Below are positions 1-7,503 of a stretch of 10,105 nt of DNA, piece after piece. The notes below the pieces were generated by a model. That model was not told where the DNA came from, did not search any database, and saw nothing but the letters and a program-made list of their open reading frames with translations. The position numbers were made by a program, and so were the translations under genes. The DNA comes from Russula earlei (Eukaryota; Basidiomycota; Agaricomycetes; Russulales; Russulaceae), in the NCBI GenBank assembly GCA_025769875.1, contig JAGFNK010001370.1, positions 1 through 10,105 on the forward strand, read 5' to 3'. Numbering within the stretch: position 1 is the first letter of the stretch; each line of letters starts with the position of its first letter.

Positions 1-538
1 AGTTCTCTGTGCTCGCGTGGATGTGCACACCCGGCTAATGTGGTGAACTATTAGAAAGATGAAACCACGCTGCGCCTTTCATTTACAGTAACCACTAGCA
101 GACCGTGAGTTACGGACGCAGTAGAGAGCAAGTTGTAAGTCGGTAAGTCGGTCGGGTAAATAGACCAGGGGAGTAGCTTCCGTCTGAGGTCGACGTTCTA
201 AGGCCCTGGGTTTATCTTTAGCTGACGTCGAGAACCGCAATTTGCGCATCGGGCTCTCAGTGGGGCCCTGGAAGTGCGACACATACATCGTGGGTATCAG
301 CGTTGACTGACGCAGATGAGGGTAGTAAGGTCAGCATCCATACATGACCCATCCTCACAACTCAGGCCCTTCATACACATGCCATTGGTACATGCCGTGT
401 TTTTTGGACGAGAAACAGGTAGTAGAAAGCCGGAGAGCATTGGTACCTACCGAAGTCTTTATTGCTTATTGCGTCGCACAACACTGAGCCGTGATCTATG
501 AGGTTGAAAGGAGTGCTCCATCCGACAACCCCATGATG
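1..538. other. No assignable gene
   Basis: I see no recognisable protein, RNA gene or repeat family here. The open frames are short, and their translations lack domain-like or compositional character. The stretch lies downstream of the 3' end of the wax-synthase relic on the minus strand, so it may contain its former 3' flank. A small direct repeat of the type gtcggtaa/gtcggtcg sits near 140-155 and is too short to interpret. Confidence 0.5.
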
Positions 539-1834
539 TCAGACGAGCGAGATGATTGCGTCGACGAGCCATTTTCCTGGCCGGAGTCCGTTCGGGAAAA
601 AGTCACAAGCGAAAACCCACGTCGAGCCCAGGCATCAACCATGAGTGTCCCCCAACCGATCGTCCACGCCATCATCCACGCCCAGCCCCAAGCTCCACGA
701 ACCCGCTGCCCGGTCAGTCGCTCGAACGCGAGTTCCAAAACCGCGCCGAACCATGAGGAGGAAGAATCCCCCGGCGGTGCCGAACTCCGTCCTCGCCCGA
801 ACCGAAGCCAGATGCCCATGTCGTGTATCACGCCGACACGGCGAAGCCGCCGAGGATCGCGCCGGGCTTGCCGAGCAGCGTGCGGCCAGGCCGCGCACCG
901 TAGACGACGAAAACGTGTCGGAGGGACTGGTGCCAGCGGAAGCCCCAGAACTCCGTGATCGAGGTGTGGCCGTCCACGGGCGGTCGGACAGCGGTGGCCA
1001 CTGCCAAGTTGCTGCCGGAGGACGAGGCGGCCGACGAGCGTCGCGGCGTGGTACAGCGCATCCATAGTCGCGTAGACCATCAAGCCGCCGCAAACGGTGA
1101 ACAAGGCCGCGCGCGCGCGCGGGAGCGCTCAGGTGTGGGGTCGAAGAGGGTGTCTCCCGCTGGCTCGTCGAGAGAGGGTTGGATGTGCTGCACGAGGTAC
1201 TGGCTGGCGTCTAAAATACGAACTTGACGAGCATCTTGGCCAGAAATAGAGGTGATGGACGTGGAGCGGGTGCTCGCTCGGGGGAACGGCTTGTCTGACC
1301 ACGACCATCCGATTCCACGTTGACTAGACACGAGATCAATGGCATCGAGGAGAACATTTGAGATGGACAGCTGGCGCTCGACGGGAGCGTGTTGACCCGC
1401 TGCGGGTGGATCGTAATCTCCTTAGGGGTTTCCTAGTGAACGCCCACTCGAGAGACTTCAGCACTATGTTGATTACCCAATCTGGGCAGGCGGGGCAGGC
1501 AGGCAGGCAGTCAGAAAAACACGTGAAGGAGAAAAGACATCGCGGATGACGATCGCACCACAAAGACTAAGTTGCAATGATTGAGCCTGGCCGAACTGTC
1601 GCGTCCTAACGACTTTGCCAACCCTGCAGAGAGGTCTAACCCCACGGCACAGTACCAAGCCTGCCATAGAATGACGGGAACAAACGCAAGCCTCAGGAAA
1701 CCCGTATGCGGGAGGACGGCGAGCACCGCTAATAGATAATGGCATATATATAGGGGAAGAAATACTGCCGTCGTGTACGGCTGACGCAGGGCGGGGTCTG
1801 GGGGATGGGGAAAAATTGCAGATGGAAGGAACAT
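539..1834 (-). pseudogene. Wax-synthase-like membrane O-acyltransferase (MBOAT_2 type), frameshifted
   Basis: Fungal wax-synthase-domain proteins are multi-pass membrane enzymes that move acyl groups from acyl-CoA to alcohols; some fungal relatives acetylate terpenoids. Reading the minus strand across frames gives the family in order: a hydrophobic N-terminus (VFLPLYICHYLLAVLAVLPH, about 1780-1720), then ILWQAWYCAVGLDLSAGLA, LKSLEWAF (about 1470-1445), RGIGWSWSDKPFPRAST (about 1325-1270), SLDEPAGDTLFDP, VYATMDALYHAATLVG, the core TEFWGFRWHQ with HVFVVYGARPG (about 955-900), the conserved His in VIHDMGIW (about 835-810), GGFFLLM, and a C-terminal membrane segment. A last frame change gives DFFPNGLRPGKWLVDAI and a TGA at 541-539. 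The span matches about 430 codons, close to full family length. At least seven frame changes separate these blocks (near 1400, 1110, 1020, 962, 832, 795, 755 and 612). No in-frame stop occurs inside the blocks I followed. Start is uncertain; the ATG at 1834 is one candidate. Substrate cannot be inferred. Confidence 0.85.
1482..1558 (-). other. Possible intron in the wax-synthase relic
   Basis: Family alignment expects LKSLEWAF soon after the block ending NLVFVV, but about 77 extra nucleotides intervene. On the minus strand they begin GTGCGA and end in a pyrimidine-rich stretch with CCCAG, with a CTGAC branch-like motif about 35 nt before the acceptor. A shorter version starting GTGTTT at 1522 is also possible. 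Neither choice keeps the frame (phase 0 runs into TAA), so the gap may be an intron plus an indel, or simply an insertion. Confidence 0.3.
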
Positions 1835-3360
1835 GGGATAAAAGTGGGTGCGATGAGATAGTCAGAGGGCAGATTGTGCGTAGTTGACGACTTCTGATGA
1901 TAGTAGTAATCAAAGCAAACCGTTCGGTACGCACGCACGCGGACAACCCGACGCAACTGAGACGTCTCAGGCAAAGACAATAAGTCGATGTCATGCCATT
2001 TTTGTCCTCATGCTCAGCTACTAGAATAAGACCGTCGTTTTGGGCAAGAAAAACCGGGGGTGCGAGAACTGGGGACAGTTGTTGAGGGATTTGGGCCACT
2101 CCATGATTGGAGTAATAAAAACCTCCTGACAAGCGCCAGATAAGCGCCGCAAGTGAAAACGATTATGAGCGGGTACTCGGCCTAATTCACTGGCAATCTC
2201 CATCGCCGGAGCCAAACGTCGAGCCCTATCTTGGTGAGCAAACTGTATTGGGATCAGAACCCCCCCCTCGAGTGCCTCGAACAGTACGCGTATACGATTG
2301 TACTGGTAATAATTTCATGTCTACACAAACACAAACTCGGATGGGGAGACGACACGTTAGCTCATATGCACGACCAGCGTACTCCAACACGCCAGAGGTG
2401 CACGAACCATCGGCGTCCTCAAGGGCGCCATCCGAATTCTCGCCTGCATCCAACGAGGTCTCAATCTCAGATGACGGTGACCCGCAGGTGCGGTTCTCGC
2501 GATGTCTCGTCCTTTCCCTCCGCTCGCGAACCTTCGTGGACGACCCTACTCTATACCGCGCGTCGCGGGAGGGGTAGTCCGAACTCCAAGAGCGATGGGC
2601 GCCTGCGCGTGGCGGGCCGGGACTGGCGTGTTGCAAGCGAGCGGAGGAATGGTGGAGGGAGGTGGTATGCCTGCCTAGCTAAGCGAGCTTTTGCAATGCA
2701 TAGATGATTGATCGGGGTAACCCGTCCCGTCGGGAGCTTGAGGAGGGCGAAGGGCTCTCACTCGTGATTTCCGCAGGCGAGTCGATCAAGGGACTGGCCG
2801 TTACAGACGTGGGGCTGCATTAAAAGGGCAAGTAACATGCTTGGAGCACCGGACGCTGATGAGTACGCCGAGCCGAGGTGACGAGCGCATAATGGCAACG
2901 GCGTCTTCAAAGTTTGTAGGCAATCACGGATATTGGATTTGTATCAAGTTTTTGGCGCATCTGCAAAGGCTTGGTGGCACACCGCCAAGCCACGTGATTG
3001 TGGTGCTTCAACCGGCTTGCACACATGCTTCCTCCAAGTGGGCCATCCAGTGCTGTTTGGCTCAAAGACCCTAGTTTCAACTCACATTCTCGGCAGCACC
3101 ACTTCGAGAGCGAACGCAGGAGATAGCAAAATTTATCAGGCCCGGGAGTGCCTGAATAGAAGGCTCAGTACACGACAACTCCAGCGACAACTCAACACGC
3201 CGGATTGTTTATCAGCACGGCGTTGCCCGAAGGTTCTGTCAGTCAATTGTGGTTTTTTCCATTGTCCTAATTTTCTTTTAATGCAAACTCTGTGTGACGC
3301 CGCTAGCACCATCACTGAAAGTCATTGAACTGCCCAGATCCTGTCCTTGGGCTGACCAGC
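1835..3360. other. Long stretch without an assignable gene
   Basis: Open frames of 80-220 codons exist on both strands, but none reads like a known family and none continues across neighbouring frames as the real relics do. The plus frame at 2338-2577 is Ser/Pro-rich with a short acidic patch (SISDDGD) and could be a scrap of a disordered fungal protein; I cannot support it further. The first few hundred bases may hold the old promoter of the wax-synthase relic on the minus strand. Confidence 0.45.
2968..2991. repeat. Short imperfect hairpin
   Basis: Arms ggcttggtgg (2968-2977) and ccgccaagcc (2982-2991) pair at nine of ten positions around a 4-nt loop. There is no U-tract or neighbouring gene to give it a role, so it may be chance. 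Confidence 0.35.
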
Positions 3361-3444
3361 ATGGAATGGTACTATCCGATGATCCCATTCCCTCCAGCCC
3401 CTGTCCCTGAGGGCATACGCCAGCCTGTGCCATCACAGCCCCAG

Positions 3445-3503
3445 GTCAGTATCATGACCGATTCCTCAGCCGGCGTTGAATGTTTATCCTGTGTCACTGG
3501 CAG
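3445..3503 (+). other. Likely intron 1 of the unrecognised relic (59 nt)
   Basis: GTCAGT donor directly after a CAG codon and a GGCAG acceptor. Removal joins PVPSQPQ to PTFNTSQ in phase 0. The length is typical of basidiomycete introns and equals that of the second intron. Confidence 0.45.
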
Positions 3504-4140
3504 CCCACGTTCAACACATCTCAGGACATCCAGACGCCCATGTATCATGATAGCCTCGTGTTCCGCCCTCCCTCTCTTTTACCATGCCAGGTTACTCTCG
3601 ACGCGCTATGATGACACGATTCCCATCCTTCATGCGAGCTAAACAACCATTTCTGTCTTCAAGACCGTTGACAACCCCGGTCGCACACTTTAATGTTTCA
3701 GGACTGCCGTCTGGCATACCTACATACACTCCAGGAAGACCTCCCCGCCACTCATCTCTCCCTGCCCCTCCAACCGTCCAGCTACCATGGCTTTCGTTAC
3801 AGCCATTGGTTCGGCCCATCTTCTATGACCCAATTTCCACCATCACGCAAACCCCTACCCAACCCAGTCGTCGCCACTCCATCGCATTGCCGCCCCAGCC
3901 TCCCCTACAAGCCAATCACCACAATTACTTCTTTAGTGTCCCGAAAAATTTCAGTTCCTGTTGATTTTCATCCTCTCAGCGTCCCTTTCCCTCCAGCCAA
4001 CGCGTACCATGTGTCAGAATTGACGCCCCGTGGGCAGGAAACGTCTGCTTTCCACATGTAAGGTTCAGTGAAAGGAACCTGATTATCCCGTCCCAGATCT
4101 CAATGCGCGAGCCACGCAAGGGTTGGCACAATCGTCGCGG

Positions 4141-4199
4141 GTAAGCTTCCCATCTCTGCATTGCTCTCATCGTAAACGCCGACATCGCTCTACTCGCAG
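4141..4199 (+). other. Likely intron 2 of the unrecognised relic (59 nt)
   Basis: Canonical GTAAGC donor and pyrimidine-rich CTCGCAG acceptor. Splicing in phase 2 joins GWHNRR to GDQLWTSKGHYK without disturbing the reading frame on either side. Confidence 0.6.
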
Positions 4200-4433
4200 G
4201 GATCAACTCTGGACTAGCAAGGGACATTATAAGCCAGCGCCACCCGGACAGGAGTATCCCCCAGACCTTACCAACTACCTGATTATGGCGAAGGTTGGAT
4301 GAACGAGGAAGGTGTGCGCATTGACATGCAGCACCGACTCATTCCCAAGGCACCACTGCGCTCCGCGCTCAAGCGCCCCAGCCAGGTGAGCATCGCGGAT
4401 GCCAATCCCCGCACATGGGTTGTGCATGATTAG

Positions 4434-4741
4434 GCAGTGCACTTGACGCAACCGGGAGTATTGTGCGTGCACATTCCGTTCTTTGACCGTTTGATGGCGT
4501 CATGCGATGCTTTGCAATGACTTCCTCATAGGAAATACCCAGTCTCATTGTTCTCCTACAACAGTCATCATCATCAGGGGCCAGAAGTCCAAAACTTTAT
4601 GCATTGACGTCGTGCCAGACCTATCTGACACGACTGATCGCACTTTTGGGCTACTTTCAGGAATCATTGATGTTTTATTACATTACAGTAGTGTAAGTCT
4701 GTTTGATTTGTTTATATGTCCTCAATTATTATATGAATAGA
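4434..4741. other. Junction region, no assignable gene
   Basis: This is the stretch between the TAG of the unrecognised relic and the last recognisable Plavaka residues. CpGs are present up to about 4640 and then essentially stop, so the left edge of the Plavaka-derived DNA probably lies between about 4640 and 4740. I found no convincing terminal repeat there. Confidence 0.4.
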
Positions 4742-4972
4742 TCAGATAATTATGAACCATGCTCCCAATGCCTGAGATGTTGCTGGGTGCATGGAACATT
4801 GCAACAGCTGAAGGGTAGATAGTTATCTTGCCATAAAATATAGGGAGGTCAGAAACACTGATGTCAGATTTGGATGAGAGTTGTGATGTTTGCTGATTGT
4901 AGATAAATTGCTGTATATGTTTGGGGAGGTCAGCAATTTCAGTGGTGATATCTTCTGGGTAGACTTTGAGTA

Positions 4973-5023
4973 CTGTAACATGGTTTAGTTCATCTCAGTG
5001 ATGGTGCATCATGCAATACTTAC
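4973..5023 (-). other. Intron in the Plavaka C-terminal part (51 nt)
   Basis: GTAAGT donor and TTACAG acceptor on the minus strand. Removal joins NLSKLP to LLKVYPEDIT in phase 1, restoring the expected continuity. A CTGAG or CTAAA branch-like motif precedes the acceptor. Confidence 0.7.
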
Positions 5024-5573
5024 ATGGCAACTTTGATAGGTTGACATGGGCCTCTACTCTGGGACCATCAACATCTCCACTGTCTTCATCATCTGCATCA
5101 TGGTTGTCATCATTGGGAATATGGATGCATTGGCAATCAAGGTCATGACTATTGGGCCTGTTTTGAGAGGGTCTTGATAGATGGGGAGGAGCGGTAGATC
5201 AGCAGCAGCCCAATTGGTTTCTATACCTACATCTTAGTTTGAAAGATTATTAGGAATATAATTGAAACACATATGAAGAATCTGATCCCAAACTGATGAT
5301 AAACAGGTGCCCTCCAGCATCCTGCAGTCAGTGAAGTCAACATGAGCAGCTGCAAGCTTATCAAGGTGCTGATTAGTCAGAAGCATCTGGCTGAGTGCCT
5401 TGAAATGATTTGAGTGTTGCCACAGCTCCTTCACAGCCTTGATATGCTTAGATTCTGTGATGGAAGAGCAAAGGCCATTGGGAGCTCCAAAGGCATGAAT
5501 GAGTTTGACATAGTGATTAAGAGAGTGTTTCCAAGGAATTGAGGTCATTACAAACACTGCTCATCTGAAAGAT

Positions 5574-5581
5574 TTCACAAT
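5574..5581. repeat. Left target-site duplication, ttcacaat
   Basis: An 8-bp sequence identical to 6808-6815, immediately outside the TAGGG end of the hAT-like element. Removing the element and one copy restores the Plavaka reading frame across the join (HHHCEIFQ on the minus strand), which proves the empty-site structure. Confidence 0.9.
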
Positions 5582-5745
5582 TAGGGATGTGCCCAGCCCG
5601 GCCTCAGGCCGTGAGCCGGGCCAAGCCAGGCCGAAATAGGCCGGGCCGAGCCGGGCCGAGCCGGGCCAAAGTGACGGCTTCGTGACGGCTTTGGCCCGGC
5701 CTGTGATTTGAAAAGCCAAAGCCAGGCCGTCAAGCCCCGGCTTTA
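5582..5745 (+). repeat. Left GGCC-rich subterminal arm of the hAT element
   Basis: Begins TAGGGATGTGCCC and continues with repeated gccgggccga and gacggctt(t/c) units, ending near aagccccggctttaatc. It is loosely inverted relative to the right arm. Subterminal short repeats are the usual transposase-binding region in hAT elements; that role is inferred. Confidence 0.75.
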
Positions 5746-6119
5746 ATCATTTGGGTAATCATCAAACTTTAATTTATCATCTTAACACACCATTGTTCCC
5801 TGTCGTTTTTCATCGTCGTATCTGTGCTTCCCTCTCAACCTTCCTTTTTGCTTGAGGCAAGTACATGTACAATGTAAGCCTTGGTGGCCTATATGTCAAT
5901 GTGCAATGCTCAGTCGCATTGGTTGCTCGTAATCCCTTTCCTCAGTCTTAGATCGCTTCGTCCCGCAGCGTACCATGTTGTACACTGGACTTCACTCATT
6001 CCACATGTATAATCCATGCTCTTACTATGCCTCATCATGCTCTCCAGAACATAACAACTCCGTAATATATTTGATATTTAAATACAAAAGTGCTATTCTA
6101 AAGTCCTCCTACTGCGAAT

Positions 6120-6640
6120 CCGCGAGCACGAGGCAATACGGCGATGATCGGGGGCGAGACGCTATGGGCAGCGAGCCCTCGAATAGCGCGGCAATGACGA
6201 TGGGCGAGGTGCTGTGGGCAGCGAGCCCTCGGGTAAGGCGATGGTGACGATGACGAATGCGTCATACGGGTCCGTGCGCAGACGTGTGGCGGACGCGAGG
6301 AAGATGCTTGAGGGACGGTCTTGGGAGGGCATGATGCGCAGCCGGACGGCGATGGTGTCATGCTGTAGGTCGAAGTGTGGGGAGGAGCCATGCTCCGACT
6401 TGAAGACTGAAGGGATGAAGGCGTTGAGCGGCAAGGCGAGTGACGTCGACGGCGATCGAATTGAGCCATTGTCATAGTCTGCTGACATGGAGTGGGCAAC
6501 GCGGTGGGGATGACATTGAGAGTGGGAACGCGAGGAAAGGAGGGTGAGGTGAAAGGAATGATGATAGTTGGAAGGAGGGATGTGAGTGGATGAAAGACGA
6601 AGGGAAAGTGGGGTGGTACAAGTCATGTGGCCAGCGGGCT
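6120..6640 (-). pseudogene. Apparent captured 5' fragment of a host gene inside the hAT element
   Basis: On the minus strand, a pyrimidine-rich leader of about 150 nt (6640-6489; many ctttc, cctcc and ccttcc runs, as in basidiomycete core promoters and 5' UTRs) leads to an ATG in good context (ctccATGT, 6488-6486). The frame runs 108 codons to a TAG at 6164-6162. It contains SPSTSLALPLNAFIPSVFKS, FDLQHDTIAVRLRIMPS and YDAFVIVTIALPEGSLP. Codon and GC character are gene-like and differ sharply from the AT-rich part of the element. I recognise no domain, and the protein is not hAT transposase. The end coincides with a 50-bp duplication, so the original exon was probably cut there. Capture by the element is an inference from composition and layout. 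Confidence 0.5.
6161..6231. repeat. 50-bp-period duplication in the captured fragment
   Basis: The stretch gct(a/g)tgggcagcgagccc and the following tcg occur at 6161-6181 and again at 6211-6231, exactly 50 bp apart, with looser similarity before and between. It lies at the downstream edge of the captured gene fragment and makes the minus-strand peptide repeat in a shifted frame. Confidence 0.65.
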
Positions 6641-6663
6641 CACATACAGAAAATCTTATGTAC

Positions 6664-6807
6664 AAAAGCCATGGCCTAGGCCAGGCCAAGCCGGAGCCAA
6701 GCCGGGTTTGACAGCTTTGGCCCGGCCTGGGGTTTTAGAAAGCCAAAGCCGCCTTGGGCTGAGCCAAAGCCGGGGCTTTCAGGCCAAGCCGGGCCGGAAA
6801 AACCCTA
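6664..6807 (-). repeat. Right GGCC-rich subterminal arm of the hAT element
   Basis: Read on the minus strand it starts TAGGGTTTTTCCGGCCCGGC and continues with ggcttggcc, aaagccccggcttt and ccaggccgggcc. The first five bases match the left terminus exactly, and the following GCCCGGC aligns with it after a small gap. Confidence 0.75.
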
Positions 6808-6815
6808 TTCACAAT
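6808..6815. repeat. Right target-site duplication, ttcacaat
   Basis: Identical in all eight bases to 5574-5581 and directly outside the CCCTA terminus. A perfect duplication within otherwise decayed DNA suggests the insertion is younger than the decay of its target. Confidence 0.9.
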
Positions 6816-7095
6816 GATGATGAAATCACTGAAGGGCATCATCCAAGACAGTCAGGCTGTTTGTATCATGTACATTGTGTTAAGCTATATAGCAAAACTC
6901 CAGAAAGGCATGCATTGCCTGCACCATATCATCTGGTACATGGCCTTCAATTGCCAGTAGATAAACCTGCACACAAATTTGCCACATCAGCATAAGTAAT
7001 ATATGAATCAAAGCAGATACACACCTTCATCAGTGCCTTAGAGTCATCCCTGGTCCATCGCTTGAAGTTCTGGCCTTCAGGAAAGCATTGAAGCC
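6816..7095 (-). pseudogene. Plavaka-type transposase relic, central part
   Basis: The minus strand starts after a TTTTGCAG acceptor (7098-7096) and reads LQCFPEGQNFKRWT and RDDSKALMK, matching the family's conserved FPEGR-FKQWTGDDSKALMK region. A 58-nt intron follows, then VYLLAIEGHVPDDMVQAMHA, FLEFCYIA, a TAA, HNVHDTNSLTVLDDALQ, a TGA, and FHHHCE up to the hAT insertion. Family members carry Arg at the two stop positions and at the Cys of HHHC; the TGA and TGT codons there are what CGA and CGT give after CpG deamination. The upstream N-terminal half, including most of the catalytic core, is not recognisable in 7100-7340, so the copy is truncated or too decayed to read there. Confidence 0.85.
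6967..7024 (-). other. Intron in the Plavaka central part (58 nt)
   Basis: GTGTGT donor and GTGCAG acceptor on the minus strand, with a ATGCTGATG branch-like motif upstream of the acceptor. Splicing in phase 0 joins SKALMK to VYLLAIEGHV exactly as in the family. Confidence 0.75.
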
Positions 7096-7098
7096 CTG

Positions 7099-7344
7099 CA
7101 AAAGACAGGGCTAGTGTGTTACTGAGTGGTTTGGGGTCCAGAAGATGCTGGAACACCTGAACTATGGACTGCACCATTTACCTTCACATGTGTGTCAGAT
7201 CTTGACCATTTATGTTTCTTGATATTGCATTTGGAATGTGTTGATCATATCTTTCTGAAAATGTACTGAAGAAGCAATGAGTTGTTGAAGATAGACGCAG
7301 TGTGTGTGATTAGATAGCAGCAGATGATAAGATCGCAGGCAGAT
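7099..7344. other. CpG-poor DNA flanking the Plavaka relic, no gene read
   Basis: The composition matches the Plavaka relic (very few CpGs, AT-rich), so it is probably more of the same element. The minus-strand fragments near 7180-7260 do not align convincingly with the family from memory, and they contain stops. Confidence 0.4.
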
Positions 7345-7503
7345 CTATCAGACAATAGTTCAGTTTGGTTGACACAAAACTGATATAAATAATGTACCTA
7401 TCAGACAATAGCTACAATGTGTCATCAGTACTGTGATATAGGATATCATAGTGTAAATACTCACTTCAGTTTGGTTGACACAAAACTGAAGTGATCTGTG
7501 TAC
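7345..7503. repeat. Degenerate tandem array, three 53-bp units, with hairpins
   Basis: Units begin at 7345, 7398 and 7451. Units 1 and 2 share an exact 14-mer, ctatcagacaatag. Units 1 and 3 share an exact 25-bp block (7359-7383 and 7465-7489) and end in tgtac. The 25-bp block is itself an inverted repeat (ttcagttt ... aaaactga), and in unit 3 the arms lengthen to cacttcagttt / aaaactgaagtg (7463-7494). Such arrays occur in subterminal regions of CACTA-like elements, so this could be a Plavaka end; that is inference. Confidence 0.6.

Larger units (their letters stand above)
3361..4433 (+). pseudogene. Unrecognised fungal gene relic, Pro-rich, two likely introns
   Basis: I do not recognise the family. 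A start in fair context (agcATGG, 3361) gives MEWYYPMIPFPPAP. A 59-nt intron (3445-3503) joins in phase 0 to PTFNTSQDIQTPMYHD and continues to about 3600. A frame change then leads to a Pro/Ser/Thr-rich segment (3584-3961), interrupted by one TGA at 3962-3964. The same frame resumes with VRIDAPWAGNV, FPHVRFSERNLIIPSQI and EPRKGWHNRR up to 4140. A second 59-nt intron (4141-4199) joins in phase 2 to DQLWTSKGHYKPAPPGQEYP. A further frame change near 4275 leads to DYGEGWMNEEGVRIDMQHR, LIPKAPLRSALKRP and a TAG at 4431-4433. The coherent composition across both splice joints argues for a real former gene: a long disordered Pro-rich N-terminus followed by a basic, more ordered part. The stop and two frame changes argue it is broken, unless they are assembly errors. 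The C-terminus could extend further. Confidence 0.5.
4742..5581 (-). pseudogene. Plavaka-type transposase relic, C-terminal part
   Basis: Plavaka is a DNA-transposon family expanded in basidiomycetes. Reading the minus strand from the hAT insertion downward gives EIFQ, then HSLNHYVKLIHAFGAPNG, the family's strongly conserved LCSSITESKHIKAVKELW, then ALSQMLLTNQHLDKLAA, HVDFTDCRMLEGTCLSS, an acidic linker (DADDEDSGDVDGP), a 51-nt intron, VYPEDITTEIADLP, and KITIYPSAVAMFHAP with SNISGIGSM near 4760. This matches the C-terminal half of Plavaka proteins. It is not functional: it is cut off at about 4740, has frame changes (for example near 5540) and an in-frame stop near 5234. Only one CpG remains in about 840 bp. 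It continues the relic at 6816-7095 on the other side of the hAT element. Confidence 0.85.
5582..6807. mobile_element. Non-autonomous hAT-like DNA transposon (1,226 bp) nested in Plavaka
   Basis: The ends are TAGGG at 5582 and CCCTA at 6807, flanked by a perfect 8-bp duplication. That is the hAT superfamily signature: 8-bp target sites and (C/T)AGGG-type termini. Inside each end lies a GGCC-rich subterminal arm (about 5590-5745 and 6665-6800), roughly inverted relative to each other and rich in ccgggcc, agccaaagcc and ccccggcttt motifs. Left arm also has a near-tandem gccgggccga repeat at about 5640-5668. No hAT transposase motifs are seen, so movement would have needed a transposase in trans. 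The core differs in character: 5746-6110 is AT-rich and without a gene, while 6120-6640 is GC-rich and looks captured from a host gene. CpGs are plentiful, unlike the flanking Plavaka DNA. Superfamily assignment rests on target-site length and termini only. Confidence 0.88.

Noticed and set aside
491..958. Plus-strand open frames over the wax-synthase relic
   Set aside because: They are Arg/Pro-rich antisense shadows of a GC-rich coding region with no family character.
496..1104. A 202-codon minus-strand open frame as an intact gene
   Set aside because: Only parts of it (VYATMDALYHAATLVG, VIHDMGIW and the C-terminal membrane segment) match the wax-synthase family; the rest is read in the wrong frame. 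It is part of the longer frameshifted relic.
1473..2132. A 219-codon minus-strand open frame
   Set aside because: The real N-terminal block of the wax-synthase relic lies in another frame over the same DNA; this frame shows no domain or consistent composition.
2226..2707. Overlapping open frames on both strands
   Set aside because: No recognisable domain, no continuity over frames and no clear start context; kept only as an unassigned stretch.
3361..4433. Assignment of the unrecognised relic to the DUF6699 family
   Set aside because: The Pro-rich start and the LRSALKRP stretch are reminiscent, but the expected C-terminal domain could not be read in any frame after 4433.
4686..4693. CAGTAGTG as a CACTA-type terminus of the Plavaka element
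   Set aside because: Its orientation would place the element to the left, but the Plavaka sequence lies to the right, and no matching CACTA end is found near 7500.
5582..6807. A hAT transposase gene inside the nested element
   Set aside because: No BED zinc finger, no catalytic motifs and no C-terminal dimerisation motif were seen, and the only long frame is the unrelated 108-codon one.
7345..7503. A CRISPR-like array
   Set aside because: There are only three degenerate units without unique regular spacers, and the window is clearly fungal.
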